A stretch of 64,000 bases of DNA from positions 372,001-436,000 of the forward strand of contig OY288107.1 in NCBI GenBank assembly GCA_958431225.1, in the 5' to 3' direction. The position numbers were made by a program, and so were the translations under genes. A model generated the notes under the pieces. It worked only from the letters and a program-made list of their open reading frames with translations, was not told the origin of the DNA and did no database searches. This DNA is from an uncultured Alphaproteobacteria bacterium (lineage in GTDB: Bacteria; Pseudomonadota; Alphaproteobacteria; Puniceispirillales; UBA1172). Below, piece after piece: positions 33,023 through 42,529 of the stretch. Every line of letters begins with the position of its first letter. Within the stretch, counting starts at the first letter, position 1.

Positions 33023-33484
33023 CTACCTTCCCGGTTCAACAATCATAGCGGAAAAAGAAGCGGTTGCTACTTTGACAGCACCATGCGTTGCGACACCTTC
33101 AAATTTGTAGAATGTATCTTTGTTGCTGACATATTTGACATGGCATTCTAGCACGTCGCCGGGGTGGGCGGGCGCACGAAACCGCGCCTTGTCAATGCTC
33201 GTGAAATAGACGTGTTTGCCTTCAAACTGCCCCTCGCTACTATAGGCGATAAGCACCGATGCCGTCTGTGCCATTGCCTCAATGATTAGCACCCCGGGCA
33301 TGATCGGATAATCAGGGAAATGCCCGACTAGATGGGGTTCGGTTGCGGTGATGGCTTTGATGCCGATGGCTTGTTCCCACGGCACTAGCCCCCGCACTTT
33401 ATCCACCATCAAAAATGGAAAGCGATGCGGGATGAGTTTTATGATCGCGTTATGGTCTAAAATCACATCTTGATTCATGGTCAT
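33023..33484 (-). CDS. fabZ: 3-hydroxyacyl-ACP dehydratase
   Basis: 153 residues, hot-dog fold. Dehydrates 3-hydroxyacyl-ACP in fatty-acid elongation. Active-site histidine in VGHFPDYPIMPGVLIIEAM (about residues 51-69), with the glutamate in EAMAQ. IPHRFPFLMVDKV near the start is typical. It overlaps the lpxD stop (ATGA), an arrangement that balances acyl-ACP use between lipid A and phospholipid. A second in-frame ATG two codons on is possible. Confidence 0.97.
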   Translation of the reverse strand: MTMNQDVILDHNAIIKLIPHRFPFLMVDKVRGLVPWEQAIGIKAITATEPHLVGHFPDYPIMPGVLIIEAMAQTASVLIAYSSEGQFEGKHVYFTSIDKARFRAPAHPGDVLECHVKYVSNKDTFYKFEGVATHGAVKVATASFSAMIVEPGR

Positions 33485-34500
33485 TGCTCCTTTCGTTTCA
33501 TCTTGCGCGCTAGCTGACGCAAACCTGCAACTTGCAAGCGATAATCCGCCATTGGCACGGCAGGAACACCGCCATAAGCCTGATTATCACCGAGCGATTT
33601 CGTGACGCCACTGCACCCGGCAAAGATATTATTATCGCCAATGACGATATGATCAACAACCCCTACTTGCGCGCCAAAAAGATTGCGCTTACCAACGCGC
33701 ACGGAACCCGCAACCCCCGACATAGCACAAAAAATCGTCCCATCACCAATGACCGCATTATGCGCGATATGACAAAGGCTATCCAACATCACATGACTGC
33801 CGATGATGGTATCGTCCAACATGCCGCGGTCAATGCTCGTATTCGCCCCGAAATAGCAATGGTCGCCAATCCGCACTTTGCCAAGATGCGGCACTAGGCG
33901 ATTTGCGCCATCGGTGCTGATGCCGAAACCGCTATTGCCGATGACGACACCGCTACTAATCTGTGCGTAGGCACCGATTTCTGCGTGGCTGATGCTGACA
34001 TGTGGCATAATGCGCGCGTGATGCCCGATGATGACATCCGCGCCAATGACAACGCCGGCATGAATGATGCTATTATCGCCAATCACCGCGCCGCTTTTGA
34101 CTTGCGCAAAACTATCAATCTGTACGTTTTTGCCGATTTTGGCATCGGGCGCGACATCCGCCATAGTGCTGATTTTTCCGGTGGTTTCGGGGGGCGGGAA
34201 GCAATGCGCCAATAACTGCGTGAAAGCATCTTTGGGATTATCCACGACAATATAAGCATGCCCTTTGGGGGCGTCATCGGCTAGGGTTTTGGGGATTAAA
34301 CACACAGCACCCGCCTTACCCGCCAGCCCTGCTAGAATTTGCGCTTTGCTGGCGAAACAAACACTGCCCGCATCTGCCGCATCAATCGTTGCAAGGGCGG
34401 TGATGCGGGTATCGCCCCCACCCGCAACAAGTTGCCCCGACACCAATTCCGCCACCTCCGCCATCGTCATCACTTTATCCGATGCTAGTGCGTGTTTCAT
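33481..34500 (-). CDS. lpxD: UDP-3-O-acylglucosamine N-acyltransferase
   Basis: 339 residues, third lipid A step. The N-terminal uridine-binding domain contains ALATIDAADAGSVCFASKAQ (about 34-53). Hexapeptide repeats start near residue 110 (APDAKIGKNVQIDSFAQV). The catalytic histidine is in LDSLCHIAHNAVIGDG (about 236-251). The C-terminal helix is VAGLRQLARKMKR. It is joined to the skp-like gene by a one-base stop/start overlap. Confidence 0.96.
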   Translation of the reverse strand: MKHALASDKVMTMAEVAELVSGQLVAGGGDTRITALATIDAADAGSVCFASKAQILAGLAGKAGAVCLIPKTLADDAPKGHAYIVVDNPKDAFTQLLAHCFPPPETTGKISTMADVAPDAKIGKNVQIDSFAQVKSGAVIGDNSIIHAGVVIGADVIIGHHARIMPHVSISHAEIGAYAQISSGVVIGNSGFGISTDGANRLVPHLGKVRIGDHCYFGANTSIDRGMLDDTIIGSHVMLDSLCHIAHNAVIGDGTIFCAMSGVAGSVRVGKRNLFGAQVGVVDHIVIGDNNIFAGCSGVTKSLGDNQAYGGVPAVPMADYRLQVAGLRQLARKMKRKEQ

Positions 34501-35063
34501 TATTGGGTTTCCTTATTCGGCAGGGTGATGGTGAGGTCTTTGGTGCGTTCATTGAGCCGTCTTAATGCTTCGGCGGATATGTTGAACTCGCTTTGGAACA
34601 GCACCACATTCTGGCGTTGCATCACCAAATCAAAATTTTCTTCTGCGGCAATCTCGCCGATAATTTGCAAAAGTAGCGCGCGTAAATGTTCATCGGCACG
34701 TTTTAAGGTTGCATCAAAATTCTGCCGTTGTGCTTGCGTTCTTTGTTGCAAGATGATGACACGCCTTTCAAATTCCTGCACCCGCGTGTTGAATTCGGAC
34801 GCATCCAATAATTGGCGTTCCGCATTGAGATTGGCTTCGGCGCTCCGTAATTCGCGTTGTTCTGCCTCTATGGTTGCTTGGAATTTTTTGTTTTCTTCGT
34901 CAATGGTCGCGCGGATTTTGGTCATAGCAACCGATTGCCCTAAGACGCCATTGATATCAACAATGCCGATTTTTAAGGACGCGGACGCGCCATCCTGTGC
35001 CAGCGCGCTTGCCAAAGCAAGCCACAAAGCCATCAATACCATTACCGCCAATCTACCGCGCAT
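34500..35063 (-). CDS. skp: OmpH/Skp-family periplasmic chaperone
   Basis: 187 residues. Skp trimers hold unfolded outer-membrane proteins on the way to BamA. The signal peptide is MRGRLAVMVLMALWLALASA followed by a cut near ALA-QDG. The mature part starts IGIVDINGVLGQS and continues as a long charged coiled coil (about residues 55-130), the arm of the family. Sequence conservation in the family is low, so the call rests on these features and on position between bamA and lpxD. ATG 35063 sits on the last base of the bamA stop (TAATG). Confidence 0.88.
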   Translation of the reverse strand: MRGRLAVMVLMALWLALASALAQDGASASLKIGIVDINGVLGQSVAMTKIRATIDEENKKFQATIEAEQRELRSAEANLNAERQLLDASEFNTRVQEFERRVIILQQRTQAQRQNFDATLKRADEHLRALLLQIIGEIAAEENFDLVMQRQNVVLFQSEFNISAEALRRLNERTKDLTITLPNKETQ

Positions 35064-37351
35064 TAGAACCGCCCTCCGATACTGAATTGGAATGATTCGG
35101 TATTGTCGTAATCTTCTTCGCTTATCGGCGTTGTCCAAAAGAATGTTAGCGGTCCAACATAAGTATCCCAGAAAATACCAAAACCCGCCGTTGCTCTCAG
35201 GCTATTTTCATCGGCACCGGTCACGCCCTCATCATCATCCACCCCCCATAATGTGCCGAAATCATAAAATAGCGTCCAGCGTACGCCTAAATCGGGGTCA
35301 AGTCCATAATCCGAAATAATGCTCGCCCGCCCCGCATAATACTGATTGCCCCCCACCGCCGAAAAGTCACCCGCATCACGCGGACCAATGCCATCGCCAT
35401 CAAAGCCCCTAATCTCACGCCCGCCAATGACAAAGCGATTTGACCGCGAAATATCCTCGCCAAAGCCATCAATGATTCCCGCTTCCGCGCCGAATGCTAG
35501 GACAAACCGCTTAAAGCCGAACGGGATAAAATACTGCCCCTCAACGACTGATTTGAGATATTGCACATCGCCGCCCAATCCGGCAACACCATTATTGATG
35601 CGCCAGTAATAGCCATCGCGGGGGTCAATACGGCTATCGCGTTTATCTTGCGAGATTTGGTAGCCTATCTCCGAAACCAACCGCCCGCCTTCATCGCCGC
35701 TAGTGGATGCCGGCGGAGGATTTGCTGTGCCTACTGAGGTTTCTGTGGTTGCCAAAAGATAGCTGAAGCGGTGGTAATAGCCATCGCGCGCACCGAAACC
35801 AACCGAGACATCAACGCCCTGCCTTTGGGTTTCAATGTTGCTATATTCGTTGGTCGTGCGGAACAGATCAAAACTGCCGAACAATTCCCGATCCCATAAA
35901 AACGGCTCGGTGATGCCAGCGCGGTAATTTGACCGATTGCCCGAAACCGACACATTCGCCCGCACCCCGCGCCCGCTACCGAGGAAATTGCGTTCTTCAA
36001 TGCCGATTTGGAATGACGCATCATCCACCGAAGAATAGCCAACACCTAGCGAAAATGCGCCGGTGCTTTGTTCTTCCACCGTCACATCAACCACCGATTG
36101 GTCGGCTTGCGAACCTGCCAGCACACGGCCCTGCACGTCCGAAAAATAGCCCAGATTGCGGATATTGCGGAGCGAATTGGTTAGGCGCAACTGATTAAAA
36201 CTATCGCCCTCAACCAACTCAAAACGGCGGCGAATAACGCGGTCAAGGGTGCGGTCATTGCCGTTGATTTGAATTTCCTCAACAAAATTGCGGGTAGCGC
36301 GCCCGATATTGAGCGTAATATCTAGCGTGGCATCATCGCGGTTGAGCGTAAATTCGGGCTCAACATTGACAAAGGCAAAACCAAATTCGCCCAAGCGGTC
36401 GGTGATATTGGAAAGCGTTTCATCCAAATAACGCACATCATAAACCGCACCAAGTTCAAGCGTGCTGACTTCCAGCAAAGTCGCCACATCCACGCCCTCA
36501 ATTTCCGAATTGATGGCAACATCGGCAACGCTATATTGCGCGCCTTCGTTGATATGAAAACTCAAAACAAAGGCACTTCGGTCTGCCAGCAATTCCCCCG
36601 ATGAGCGCAAAATAGAAATATCCGCATAACCATTTTGCAGGTAAAATTCGCGCAATCTTTGTTCATCCAGCGTCAAGCGCGCCGCATCATATTTATCATT
36701 GCGCGCAAGAAAAATATACCATTTCTGCTCGCGTGAAGCGATGACATTGCGGAGGGCGCGGTCGCTAAATTGTTGGTTGCCGATGAATTTAATTTTGCTG
36801 ATTTTAATCAGCGGCCCTTCATCAACTTCAAACACTAGATCCACGCGCTTTTCGGGCAGATGGATAATTTTTGGCTCAATGGTGGCGGCATAGCGTCCGT
36901 TTTGGCGATAGGCTTCTATCAAAATCGCGCGCGCATCCAGTGCCACTTTGCGCGTGAAAACGCGCCTTGGGCGAATGTTCAATATTTGCAGTAAATTTTC
37001 ATCCGAAATCACATCATTGCCCTCGATGCTGATGCGGTTGATGATGGGGTTTTCATCCACCACCACCACCAATTTATTGCCCTCAATGGTCAGATTGACA
37101 TCGTGGAATAGGTCGGTGGCAAACAGGGTGCTGATGATGCTATTGAGGCGGGCGGGGGAGATGCTGTCGCCTTCTGCTATCGGCATATACGAGCGAATCG
37201 TTGCCGGGCTGACACGCCTTGCGCCCTCAATGACGATTTCGGATATGGTAATAGCATCCTCTTGGGCGCGCACTGAACCCGCCACAAAAAAATGCGCCAG
37301 CACAACAAGCACCAGCAACTGCAACAATCCGCGTATAGATATTTTATTCAT
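35063..37351 (-). CDS. bamA: Outer membrane protein assembly factor BamA
   Basis: About 762 residues. Signal peptide (LLQLLVLVVLAHFFVAG, cut near VRA-QED), then POTRA domains (repeated motif such as EIVIEGARRVSP, RISIEGNDVISDENLL, KIKFIGNQQFSDRAL, EIQINGNDRTLDRVIRRRFEL) to about residue 420. The rest is the Omp85 barrel with the RGFDGDGIGPRD lid-loop motif, and the protein ends in phenylalanine (FQFSIGGRF), a proper beta-signal. Three consecutive ATGs exist; the third (37351) is best spaced from GAGG. It follows rseP by about 45 bases. Confidence 0.97.
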   Translation of the reverse strand: MNKISIRGLLQLLVLVVLAHFFVAGSVRAQEDAITISEIVIEGARRVSPATIRSYMPIAEGDSISPARLNSIISTLFATDLFHDVNLTIEGNKLVVVVDENPIINRISIEGNDVISDENLLQILNIRPRRVFTRKVALDARAILIEAYRQNGRYAATIEPKIIHLPEKRVDLVFEVDEGPLIKISKIKFIGNQQFSDRALRNVIASREQKWYIFLARNDKYDAARLTLDEQRLREFYLQNGYADISILRSSGELLADRSAFVLSFHINEGAQYSVADVAINSEIEGVDVATLLEVSTLELGAVYDVRYLDETLSNITDRLGEFGFAFVNVEPEFTLNRDDATLDITLNIGRATRNFVEEIQINGNDRTLDRVIRRRFELVEGDSFNQLRLTNSLRNIRNLGYFSDVQGRVLAGSQADQSVVDVTVEEQSTGAFSLGVGYSSVDDASFQIGIEERNFLGSGRGVRANVSVSGNRSNYRAGITEPFLWDRELFGSFDLFRTTNEYSNIETQRQGVDVSVGFGARDGYYHRFSYLLATTETSVGTANPPPASTSGDEGGRLVSEIGYQISQDKRDSRIDPRDGYYWRINNGVAGLGGDVQYLKSVVEGQYFIPFGFKRFVLAFGAEAGIIDGFGEDISRSNRFVIGGREIRGFDGDGIGPRDAGDFSAVGGNQYYAGRASIISDYGLDPDLGVRWTLFYDFGTLWGVDDDEGVTGADENSLRATAGFGIFWDTYVGPLTFFWTTPISEEDYDNTESFQFSIGGRF

Positions 37352-37362
37352 CATCATTCCTC

Positions 37363-37391
37363 ACTATAAACCAATTCGCCATTTAATTAAA
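37363..37391 (-). promoter_or_regulatory. Weak candidate promoter before bamA
   Basis: On the minus strand TTTAAT (37391-37386), 17 bp, TATAGT (37368-37363), in the 42-base gap after rseP. The -10 is good and the -35 poor. It could supplement transcription of bamA-lpxB from the upstream operon promoter. Confidence 0.35.
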
Positions 37392-37399
37392 GCATTGCA

Positions 37400-38497
37400 T
37401 CAACACGGCGCGGTGGTTAGGCTCAAAATATCAAAAAACGTCACCAATATAATCAAACTCAACAAAAATGCCATACCGAGACGCATCACCCATTCCTGCA
37501 CCACCCGCGATAAGGGACGGCGCATCAATGCTTCAAGCCCAAAAAACGCCAGATGCCCGCCATCTAGTGCCGGAATCGGCAGTAAATTGATAAAGCCAAG
37601 ATTGATGGAAAGCGCGGCAATCAACAACATGAGCCGTGCGATTTGTTGGTCGCGCACCGCTTGTTTGGTCGCCATGCCAGTGATTTCGGCAATTTTTATC
37701 GGCCCGCCAATTTCGCCCTGATTGGCTTGCCCGGTGATGAGACGCCCTAGCCCCCGCATTATCGCCAATGTTAGCGCATAACTTTCCGCCACCGCCGCAC
37801 CGATGGATGCCGTCAAGCCTAATTGTGCCATCTCACCGCTATGGCTCATCACCCCCAAACGCCCGTATAACACGCGCCCACATTCATCACGCACCGCATC
37901 GGGAATCACCGAAATGCCAAAATCGCGCCCATCGCGGCGGATGGTGAGCGCAATCGCCCGTTCAGGATTTTCCGCCACATGCAGCCGCAAATCATTAAAA
38001 TCATCCACCCCATAACCATTCACCGATAGAATGCGGTCTCCCGGCAATAGCCCTGCCGTATCCGCCGCCCCGCCCGGGGTTAAATCATCAATAATCGGCG
38101 GGGTAATAGGCTTACCCAAAGTGAAAAAAATCGCCGCGAAAATCGCCGCACCCAAAATGAAATTGGCAATAGGTCCCATGGCAACGATAAAGGCGCGCGA
38201 TGCCAGCGATGCGCTCATGAAACTGCCCTGCTGACGCACCGCCCCTTGGCTTGGTATGCTTGCGACCCCGCTATCCCCGCGCATGCGTACATAACCGCCC
38301 AAGGGAATCGCCGAAAACCGCCAGCGTGTGCCACCCTGCCCGTTCCAGCCGAATAATTCGCGCCCGAAACCCACAGAAAACACCTCAACGACAACCCCGC
38401 ACCGCCGCGCCGCCCAGTAATGCCCCCATTCATGGACGAACACCACCAGCGTCAATATCCCCAAAAACCCCGCCAGAATCAGCAAAATATCCAGCAT
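37400..38497 (-). CDS. rseP: RIP-type zinc metalloprotease RseP
   Basis: 365 residues, inner membrane site-2 protease. Cleaves anti-sigma factors and leftover signal peptides. The zinc motif HEWGH is in VVFVHEWGHYWAARR (about residues 18-32). The PDZ domain is around 120-200 (AADTAGLLPGDRILSVNG). The third zinc ligand motif is NLLPIPALDGGH near 313. Four hydrophobic segments. The start at 38497 follows AGAAGGGG and is one base after the dxr stop; a longer reading is unlikely. Confidence 0.95.
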   Translation of the reverse strand: MLDILLILAGFLGILTLVVFVHEWGHYWAARRCGVVVEVFSVGFGRELFGWNGQGGTRWRFSAIPLGGYVRMRGDSGVASIPSQGAVRQQGSFMSASLASRAFIVAMGPIANFILGAAIFAAIFFTLGKPITPPIIDDLTPGGAADTAGLLPGDRILSVNGYGVDDFNDLRLHVAENPERAIALTIRRDGRDFGISVIPDAVRDECGRVLYGRLGVMSHSGEMAQLGLTASIGAAVAESYALTLAIMRGLGRLITGQANQGEIGGPIKIAEITGMATKQAVRDQQIARLMLLIAALSINLGFINLLPIPALDGGHLAFFGLEALMRRPLSRVVQEWVMRLGMAFLLSLIILVTFFDILSLTTAPC

Positions 38498-38498
38498 A

Positions 38499-39671
38499 TC
38501 ACGACCCCTTCTGTTCAATCCAAGCCCGTGCGGTGGCGGTGGCTTCGTCATGCGCCCCTAGCACCGCTTCTAAATCAACATTTCCGCCCAAAGACATAGC
38601 AGAAAGCGTATGCTCAATACTAGCGATGATATCCAAAAAGCCGATTTTTCCTTTAAGAAACGCCTCTACCGCCACTTCATTAGCGGCATTCAAAACGCAC
38701 GGCGCGACCCCCCCTTGCCGCCACGCCCCCCGCGCCAATTCCACCGCCGGAAAGCGCGCTTCATCAACAGGCAGAAAATCCAAACGCGACAATGCCAGCA
38801 CATCCAAACCATCCGCACACCAAGGCAAACGTTCAGGCCATGCCAGCACATAAGATAAAGGCACCCGCATATCCGCCGCGCCTAATTGTGCCAGCACACT
38901 GCCATCGGCATAATGCACCAAACCATGCACGACAGCTTGCGGATGCACCACCACATCTACCGCCTCAATGGGTACATCAAACAACACGCACGCCTCTATC
39001 ACTTCCAGCCCTTTATTCATCATAGTCGCGGAATCGATGCTGATTTTGCGCCCCATCTGCCATTTGGGATGACGCAAGGCGGCATCGGCGGTAAGATGCG
39101 CGAAATCCGTGAGGGGCGTGTTGAGAAAAGGGCCTCCCGATGCCGTCAGGGTAATGGATTTTATCGCCGCCGCATGCTGTGCCGACCAGACTTGGAAAAT
39201 GGCGTTATGTTCGGAATCCGTGGGCAGAATCACCCCGCCATGCTGTGCCGATGCCTCAACCAACAACGCCCCCGCCGCCACTAGCGATTCTTTATTGGCA
39301 AGCCCTAACGCTCCGCCAGATTCCAACACCCGCAAAGACGGCAACAGCCCGGCAATGCCGCTAATGCCGTTGATGGTGAGGTCAGGTGTTTCATCAAGAC
39401 AAGCAAGCAACGCATCCATGCCGTGATGCAGATGCGCGCCGCTATCGCCCAGCCGTGCCTCTAAATCCGCAAACCCCGCATCGCCAGTCAGCACCACATG
39501 GCGCGGGCGGAATTTTAGGGCTAGTTCGGCTAATTCAGCAACCTGCTGATGCCCTGTCAGCAACACCACCTCATAGCGGTCATCATAACGCGCCACCAGA
39601 TCCAACACCGAGTGTCCGATTGACCCTGTTGCCCCCAATACCGCGAGCGATTTTTTGTGCGCGCCACTCAC
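38499..39671 (-). CDS. dxr: 1-deoxy-D-xylulose 5-phosphate reductoisomerase
   Basis: 390 residues. Second step of the MEP isoprenoid route, feeding the neighbouring uppS. Seen: NADPH motif LGATGSIGHSVLDLV (about 12-26), NKESLVAAG (about 124), metal site PTDSEHNAIFQVW (about 150-162), SGGPFLNTP, the KISIDSATMMNKGLEVIEA stretch (about 213) and NAANEVAVEAFL. The start codon is GTG within a GTGA overlap with the cdsA stop. Confidence 0.97.
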   Translation of the reverse strand: MSGAHKKSLAVLGATGSIGHSVLDLVARYDDRYEVVLLTGHQQVAELAELALKFRPRHVVLTGDAGFADLEARLGDSGAHLHHGMDALLACLDETPDLTINGISGIAGLLPSLRVLESGGALGLANKESLVAAGALLVEASAQHGGVILPTDSEHNAIFQVWSAQHAAAIKSITLTASGGPFLNTPLTDFAHLTADAALRHPKWQMGRKISIDSATMMNKGLEVIEACVLFDVPIEAVDVVVHPQAVVHGLVHYADGSVLAQLGAADMRVPLSYVLAWPERLPWCADGLDVLALSRLDFLPVDEARFPAVELARGAWRQGGVAPCVLNAANEVAVEAFLKGKIGFLDIIASIEHTLSAMSLGGNVDLEAVLGAHDEATATARAWIEQKGS

Positions 39672-40447
39672 CCCAACCAGCCCAGCACCAGCAGAACATA
39701 AAGCAACGGCACCGCCATCAACGAGCCATCAAAACGATCCAACAACCCGCCATGCCCTAATAGAAGGCTACTAATATCCTTAATGCCGTGGCGGCGTTTG
39801 AACCATGATTCGAGCAAATCCCCGCAAATGGACACGAAGCCAAAAGCAAAACCAAACCACGCCCCGCCTAGCGGTTTATCCATCCACAAAAAATAAAGCA
39901 AAAACGGCAAGGGGCTAGCCAAGAATCCCGCCACCGCCCCACTCCATGTTTTCGCCGGGCTGATAGACGGACAAAGCCGCACCCCGCCAATGGTGCGCCC
40001 GACCATATAGCCCATAATATCCACCATCGCCACGCTAATCAGACAAAGCACCAGCCACATACCAGCATCCGCAAGCGTAAATAACCCCAGCAAAACCACC
40101 CCCAAAAGCACCAAAAGCAGTGCCAGCAAAACCCCCGAAATATGCGGAAAGAAAGCGAGCGCAACCCCGCCAGCAACCGCCCACGCCACCAGCTGCACCC
40201 ACAGCATCGCCGACAGCATCGCCAACACAATCGGGCAGACAAAACTAACAAAAGCCAGCCCAGCCCAAAAATAACGCCGCCCCACCGATGCCAGCAATTC
40301 CCACATCATCACCGCCAGAAACAGCAACGCCAATACCAACCCCGCCTGACCGCCAAACGCCAACACTGCCAAAAGCGGCAGTAGCAACAGCGCGATAACA
40401 ATGCGCCCCATGGTTTCATTTTGTGCGATTTTCATTTTTTCTAGCAT
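39668..40447 (-). CDS. cdsA: Phosphatidate cytidylyltransferase
   Basis: 259 residues, multi-pass inner-membrane enzyme making CDP-diacylglycerol for phospholipid synthesis. The family signature SWFKRRHGIKDISSLLLGHG is close to the C-terminus (about residues 212-231), preceded by the SPAKTWSGAVAGF segment. The ATG at 40447 is seven bases after the uppS stop; a much longer upstream reading overlapping uppS is rejected because it adds non-membrane sequence unlike the family. Confidence 0.95.
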   Translation of the reverse strand: MLEKMKIAQNETMGRIVIALLLLPLLAVLAFGGQAGLVLALLFLAVMMWELLASVGRRYFWAGLAFVSFVCPIVLAMLSAMLWVQLVAWAVAGGVALAFFPHISGVLLALLLVLLGVVLLGLFTLADAGMWLVLCLISVAMVDIMGYMVGRTIGGVRLCPSISPAKTWSGAVAGFLASPLPFLLYFLWMDKPLGGAWFGFAFGFVSICGDLLESWFKRRHGIKDISSLLLGHGGLLDRFDGSLMAVPLLYVLLVLGWLG

Positions 40448-40454
40448 CCCCCGC

Positions 40455-41192
40455 CTAGCCTCCTGATGCGGTTTTGACGACATTTTCAGGGTCGCCGCCA
40501 AACCGCCTCTCGCGGGCGCAATAACTATGCAGAACCTTATCCAATTCGGCAGGGGTGAAATCGGGCCATAATATCGGCACAAAATCCAACTCCGCATAGG
40601 CAATATCCCACAGCATAAAATTAGAAACACGCTTCTCATCGCTAGTGCGGATGAGCAAATCCACCGGCGGCAGAGGCGCGGTTTCTAAATGCGCTTTCAG
40701 CATATCCGGGGAAATTTCCGCCGGCGATAGCACCCCTTCCTCCACCTGCACCGCCAATGCACGTGCGGCGTTGGTGAGGTCATTCATCCCCCCATAATTG
40801 AGCGCGACCGTCAAATTAAGCCCCGCATTTTCTTGCGAGCGCGCCACCAAATCCACCACCGCATCGGCAATGCCTCGGGGGAATTGCGCGACATCGCCAA
40901 TCACCCGCAAGCGCACATTCTGTTCCAATAGCGCCCGGGCTTTATGCGCTAGAAAATAGCGGAACACCCCGAACATATCGGCGATTTCGGCTTTGGGGCG
41001 CCTCCAATTTTCTGTGGAAAACGCAAACAAAGTCAGCCAATCAATGCCGTGCTGATAGGCGCTTTCGGCGATGGTCTCCACTTGCGTCGCCCCTGCCATA
41101 TGCCCTGCCCGCACCGGCAAGCCACGCGCCCGCGCCCAACGGCGATTGCCATCCATGATAATCCCTAAATGATGTGGCACTGATGGCGACAT
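40455..41192 (-). CDS. uppS: Undecaprenyl diphosphate synthase
   Basis: 245 residues. Makes the C55 lipid carrier for peptidoglycan and LPS. The catalytic aspartate is in GIIMDGNRRWARARGLP (about residues 10-26), followed by GHMAGA. TLFAFSTENWRRP (about 55-67), LNYGGMNDL and the C-terminal DLLIRTSDEKRVSNFMLWDI/YAELDF blocks are all present. Sixteen bases after frr in the operon. Confidence 0.97.
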   Translation of the reverse strand: MSPSVPHHLGIIMDGNRRWARARGLPVRAGHMAGATQVETIAESAYQHGIDWLTLFAFSTENWRRPKAEIADMFGVFRYFLAHKARALLEQNVRLRVIGDVAQFPRGIADAVVDLVARSQENAGLNLTVALNYGGMNDLTNAARALAVQVEEGVLSPAEISPDMLKAHLETAPLPPVDLLIRTSDEKRVSNFMLWDIAYAELDFVPILWPDFTPAELDKVLHSYCARERRFGGDPENVVKTASGG

Positions 41193-41208
41193 AGCAATGG
41201 CTCAAAAT

Positions 41209-41763
41209 CTAAAGGGTGGTAATGTCTTTTTCTTTATTGGCGAGCAAATCGTCAATCTTGGCGACATATTCATCGGTGAGTTTTTGTATCTGTGTTTCCA
41301 ACCCATGCCGTTCATCTTCGCCATATTCGCCGTCTTTTTCGCCTTTGCGCGCTTGTTCTATGGAATCGCGGCGCACATTACGCACGGATACCCGCGCCGT
41401 TTCAGCGTATTTTTTGGCGACTTTTGCCAGCTCATCCCGACGTTCCGCCGATAGGTCAGGCACGGGGATGCGAATCACATTGCCCTCGCTTTGCGGGTTA
41501 AGCCCCAAGCCTGATTCGCGGATGGCTTTTTCCACGGCTTCAACCATGGATTGGTCCCATACCTGCACCGATAGCAACCGCGATTCAGGCACGGCGATGG
41601 TAGCGACTTGGTTAATCGGCATTTGCGCGCCATACGCATTGACGCTAATCGGCTCCAACATTGTCGCCGAGGCGCGCCCTGTTCGCAAGCCTTGAAATTC
41701 GGTTTCTAGTGCGGCGACTGCGCCTTGCATCCGCCTTTTTGTATCATCTATATCTACGCCCAT
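41209..41763 (-). CDS. frr: Ribosome recycling factor
   Basis: 184 residues, usual length. With EF-G it splits post-termination ribosomes. The tRNA-like two-domain protein shows LRTGRASATMLEPISVNAYG (about 27-46), the LGLNPQSEGNVIRIPVP domain II segment and the three-helix RDELAKVAKKYAETARVSVRNVRRD stretch. It lies two bases after pyrH. Confidence 0.97.
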   Translation of the reverse strand: MGVDIDDTKRRMQGAVAALETEFQGLRTGRASATMLEPISVNAYGAQMPINQVATIAVPESRLLSVQVWDQSMVEAVEKAIRESGLGLNPQSEGNVIRIPVPDLSAERRDELAKVAKKYAETARVSVRNVRRDSIEQARKGEKDGEYGEDERHGLETQIQKLTDEYVAKIDDLLANKEKDITTL

Positions 41764-41765
41764 GA

Positions 41766-42509
41766 TTATGCTCCTTTTTGTTTGTCGGTAATGAGGGTGA
41801 AGCGGTCTTGATGTTGTAATACGCGTTCTAACGCACCGGCACTGTTAATGGAAAATACAATCATCGGTATGCCATTTTCCCGTGCTAGTGAAATTGCTGA
41901 CGCATCCATCACCGCTAAATCACGCGATAATACATCCATATAGGTTAATTGTGGAAGATGTGTGGCAGATTTATCTTTTTCTGGGTCGGCAGAATAAACG
42001 CCATCTACCTTTGTGCCTTTTAGAATCAAATCGCAATTCATTTCCGCCGCCCGCAACGCCGCCGCCGTATCGGTGGTGAAAAACGGATTGCCAGTGCCGG
42101 CGGCAAAAATCACCACCCGCCCCTTTTCAATATGGCGTTTGGCACGGCGGCGGATGTAAGGTTCACAAACCGCACTGATGGGCAGGGCGGATAGCACCCG
42201 TGTATCCACCTCCAATTCTTCAAGCGCGTCCTGAATCGCTAGCGCGTTCATCAATGTCGCCAGCATCCCCATATGGTCGCCGGTGGTGCGTTCCATCCCT
42301 TTCGCCGCCCCTGAAATACCGCGAAAGATATTGCCGCCGCCAACGACAAGGCAAATCTCAATGCCTTTTGCTTTGATGGTGCGAATTTCCTTGGCGACGC
42401 GCAGAACCAATTTGGGGTCAATGCCATAGCCTTGATCGCCCATCAGCGATTCGCCCGAAAGTTTTAGCAATACACGTTGATATTGAAACGCGGTGGAAGA
42501 TGCTGGCAT
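41766..42509 (-). CDS. pyrH: UMP kinase
   Basis: 247 residues, amino-acid-kinase fold hexamer. Phosphorylates UMP to UDP, feeding UDP-sugars for the lipid A genes downstream. Seen: [19 protein letters not shown] (about 13-31), [31 protein letters not shown] (about 74-93), [17 protein letters not shown] and [23 protein letters not shown] precedes the ATG. Confidence 0.97.
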   Translation of the reverse strand: MPASSTAFQYQRVLLKLSGESLMGDQGYGIDPKLVLRVAKEIRTIKAKGIEICLVVGGGNIFRGISGAAKGMERTTGDHMGMLATLMNALAIQDALEELEVDTRVLSALPISAVCEPYIRRRAKRHIEKGRVVIFAAGTGNPFFTTDTAAALRAAEMNCDLILKGTKVDGVYSADPEKDKSATHLPQLTYMDVLSRDLAVMDASAISLARENGIPMIVFSINSAGALERVLQHQDRFTLITDKQKGA

Positions 42510-42529
42510 ATTTTTTGCTCCTCCCTAAA

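Noticed and set aside
34492..35085. 197-codon + strand frame opposite the skp-like gene
   Set aside because: Complement of a coiled-coil gene with a signal peptide; composition is serine/cysteine-rich and no start signal is seen.
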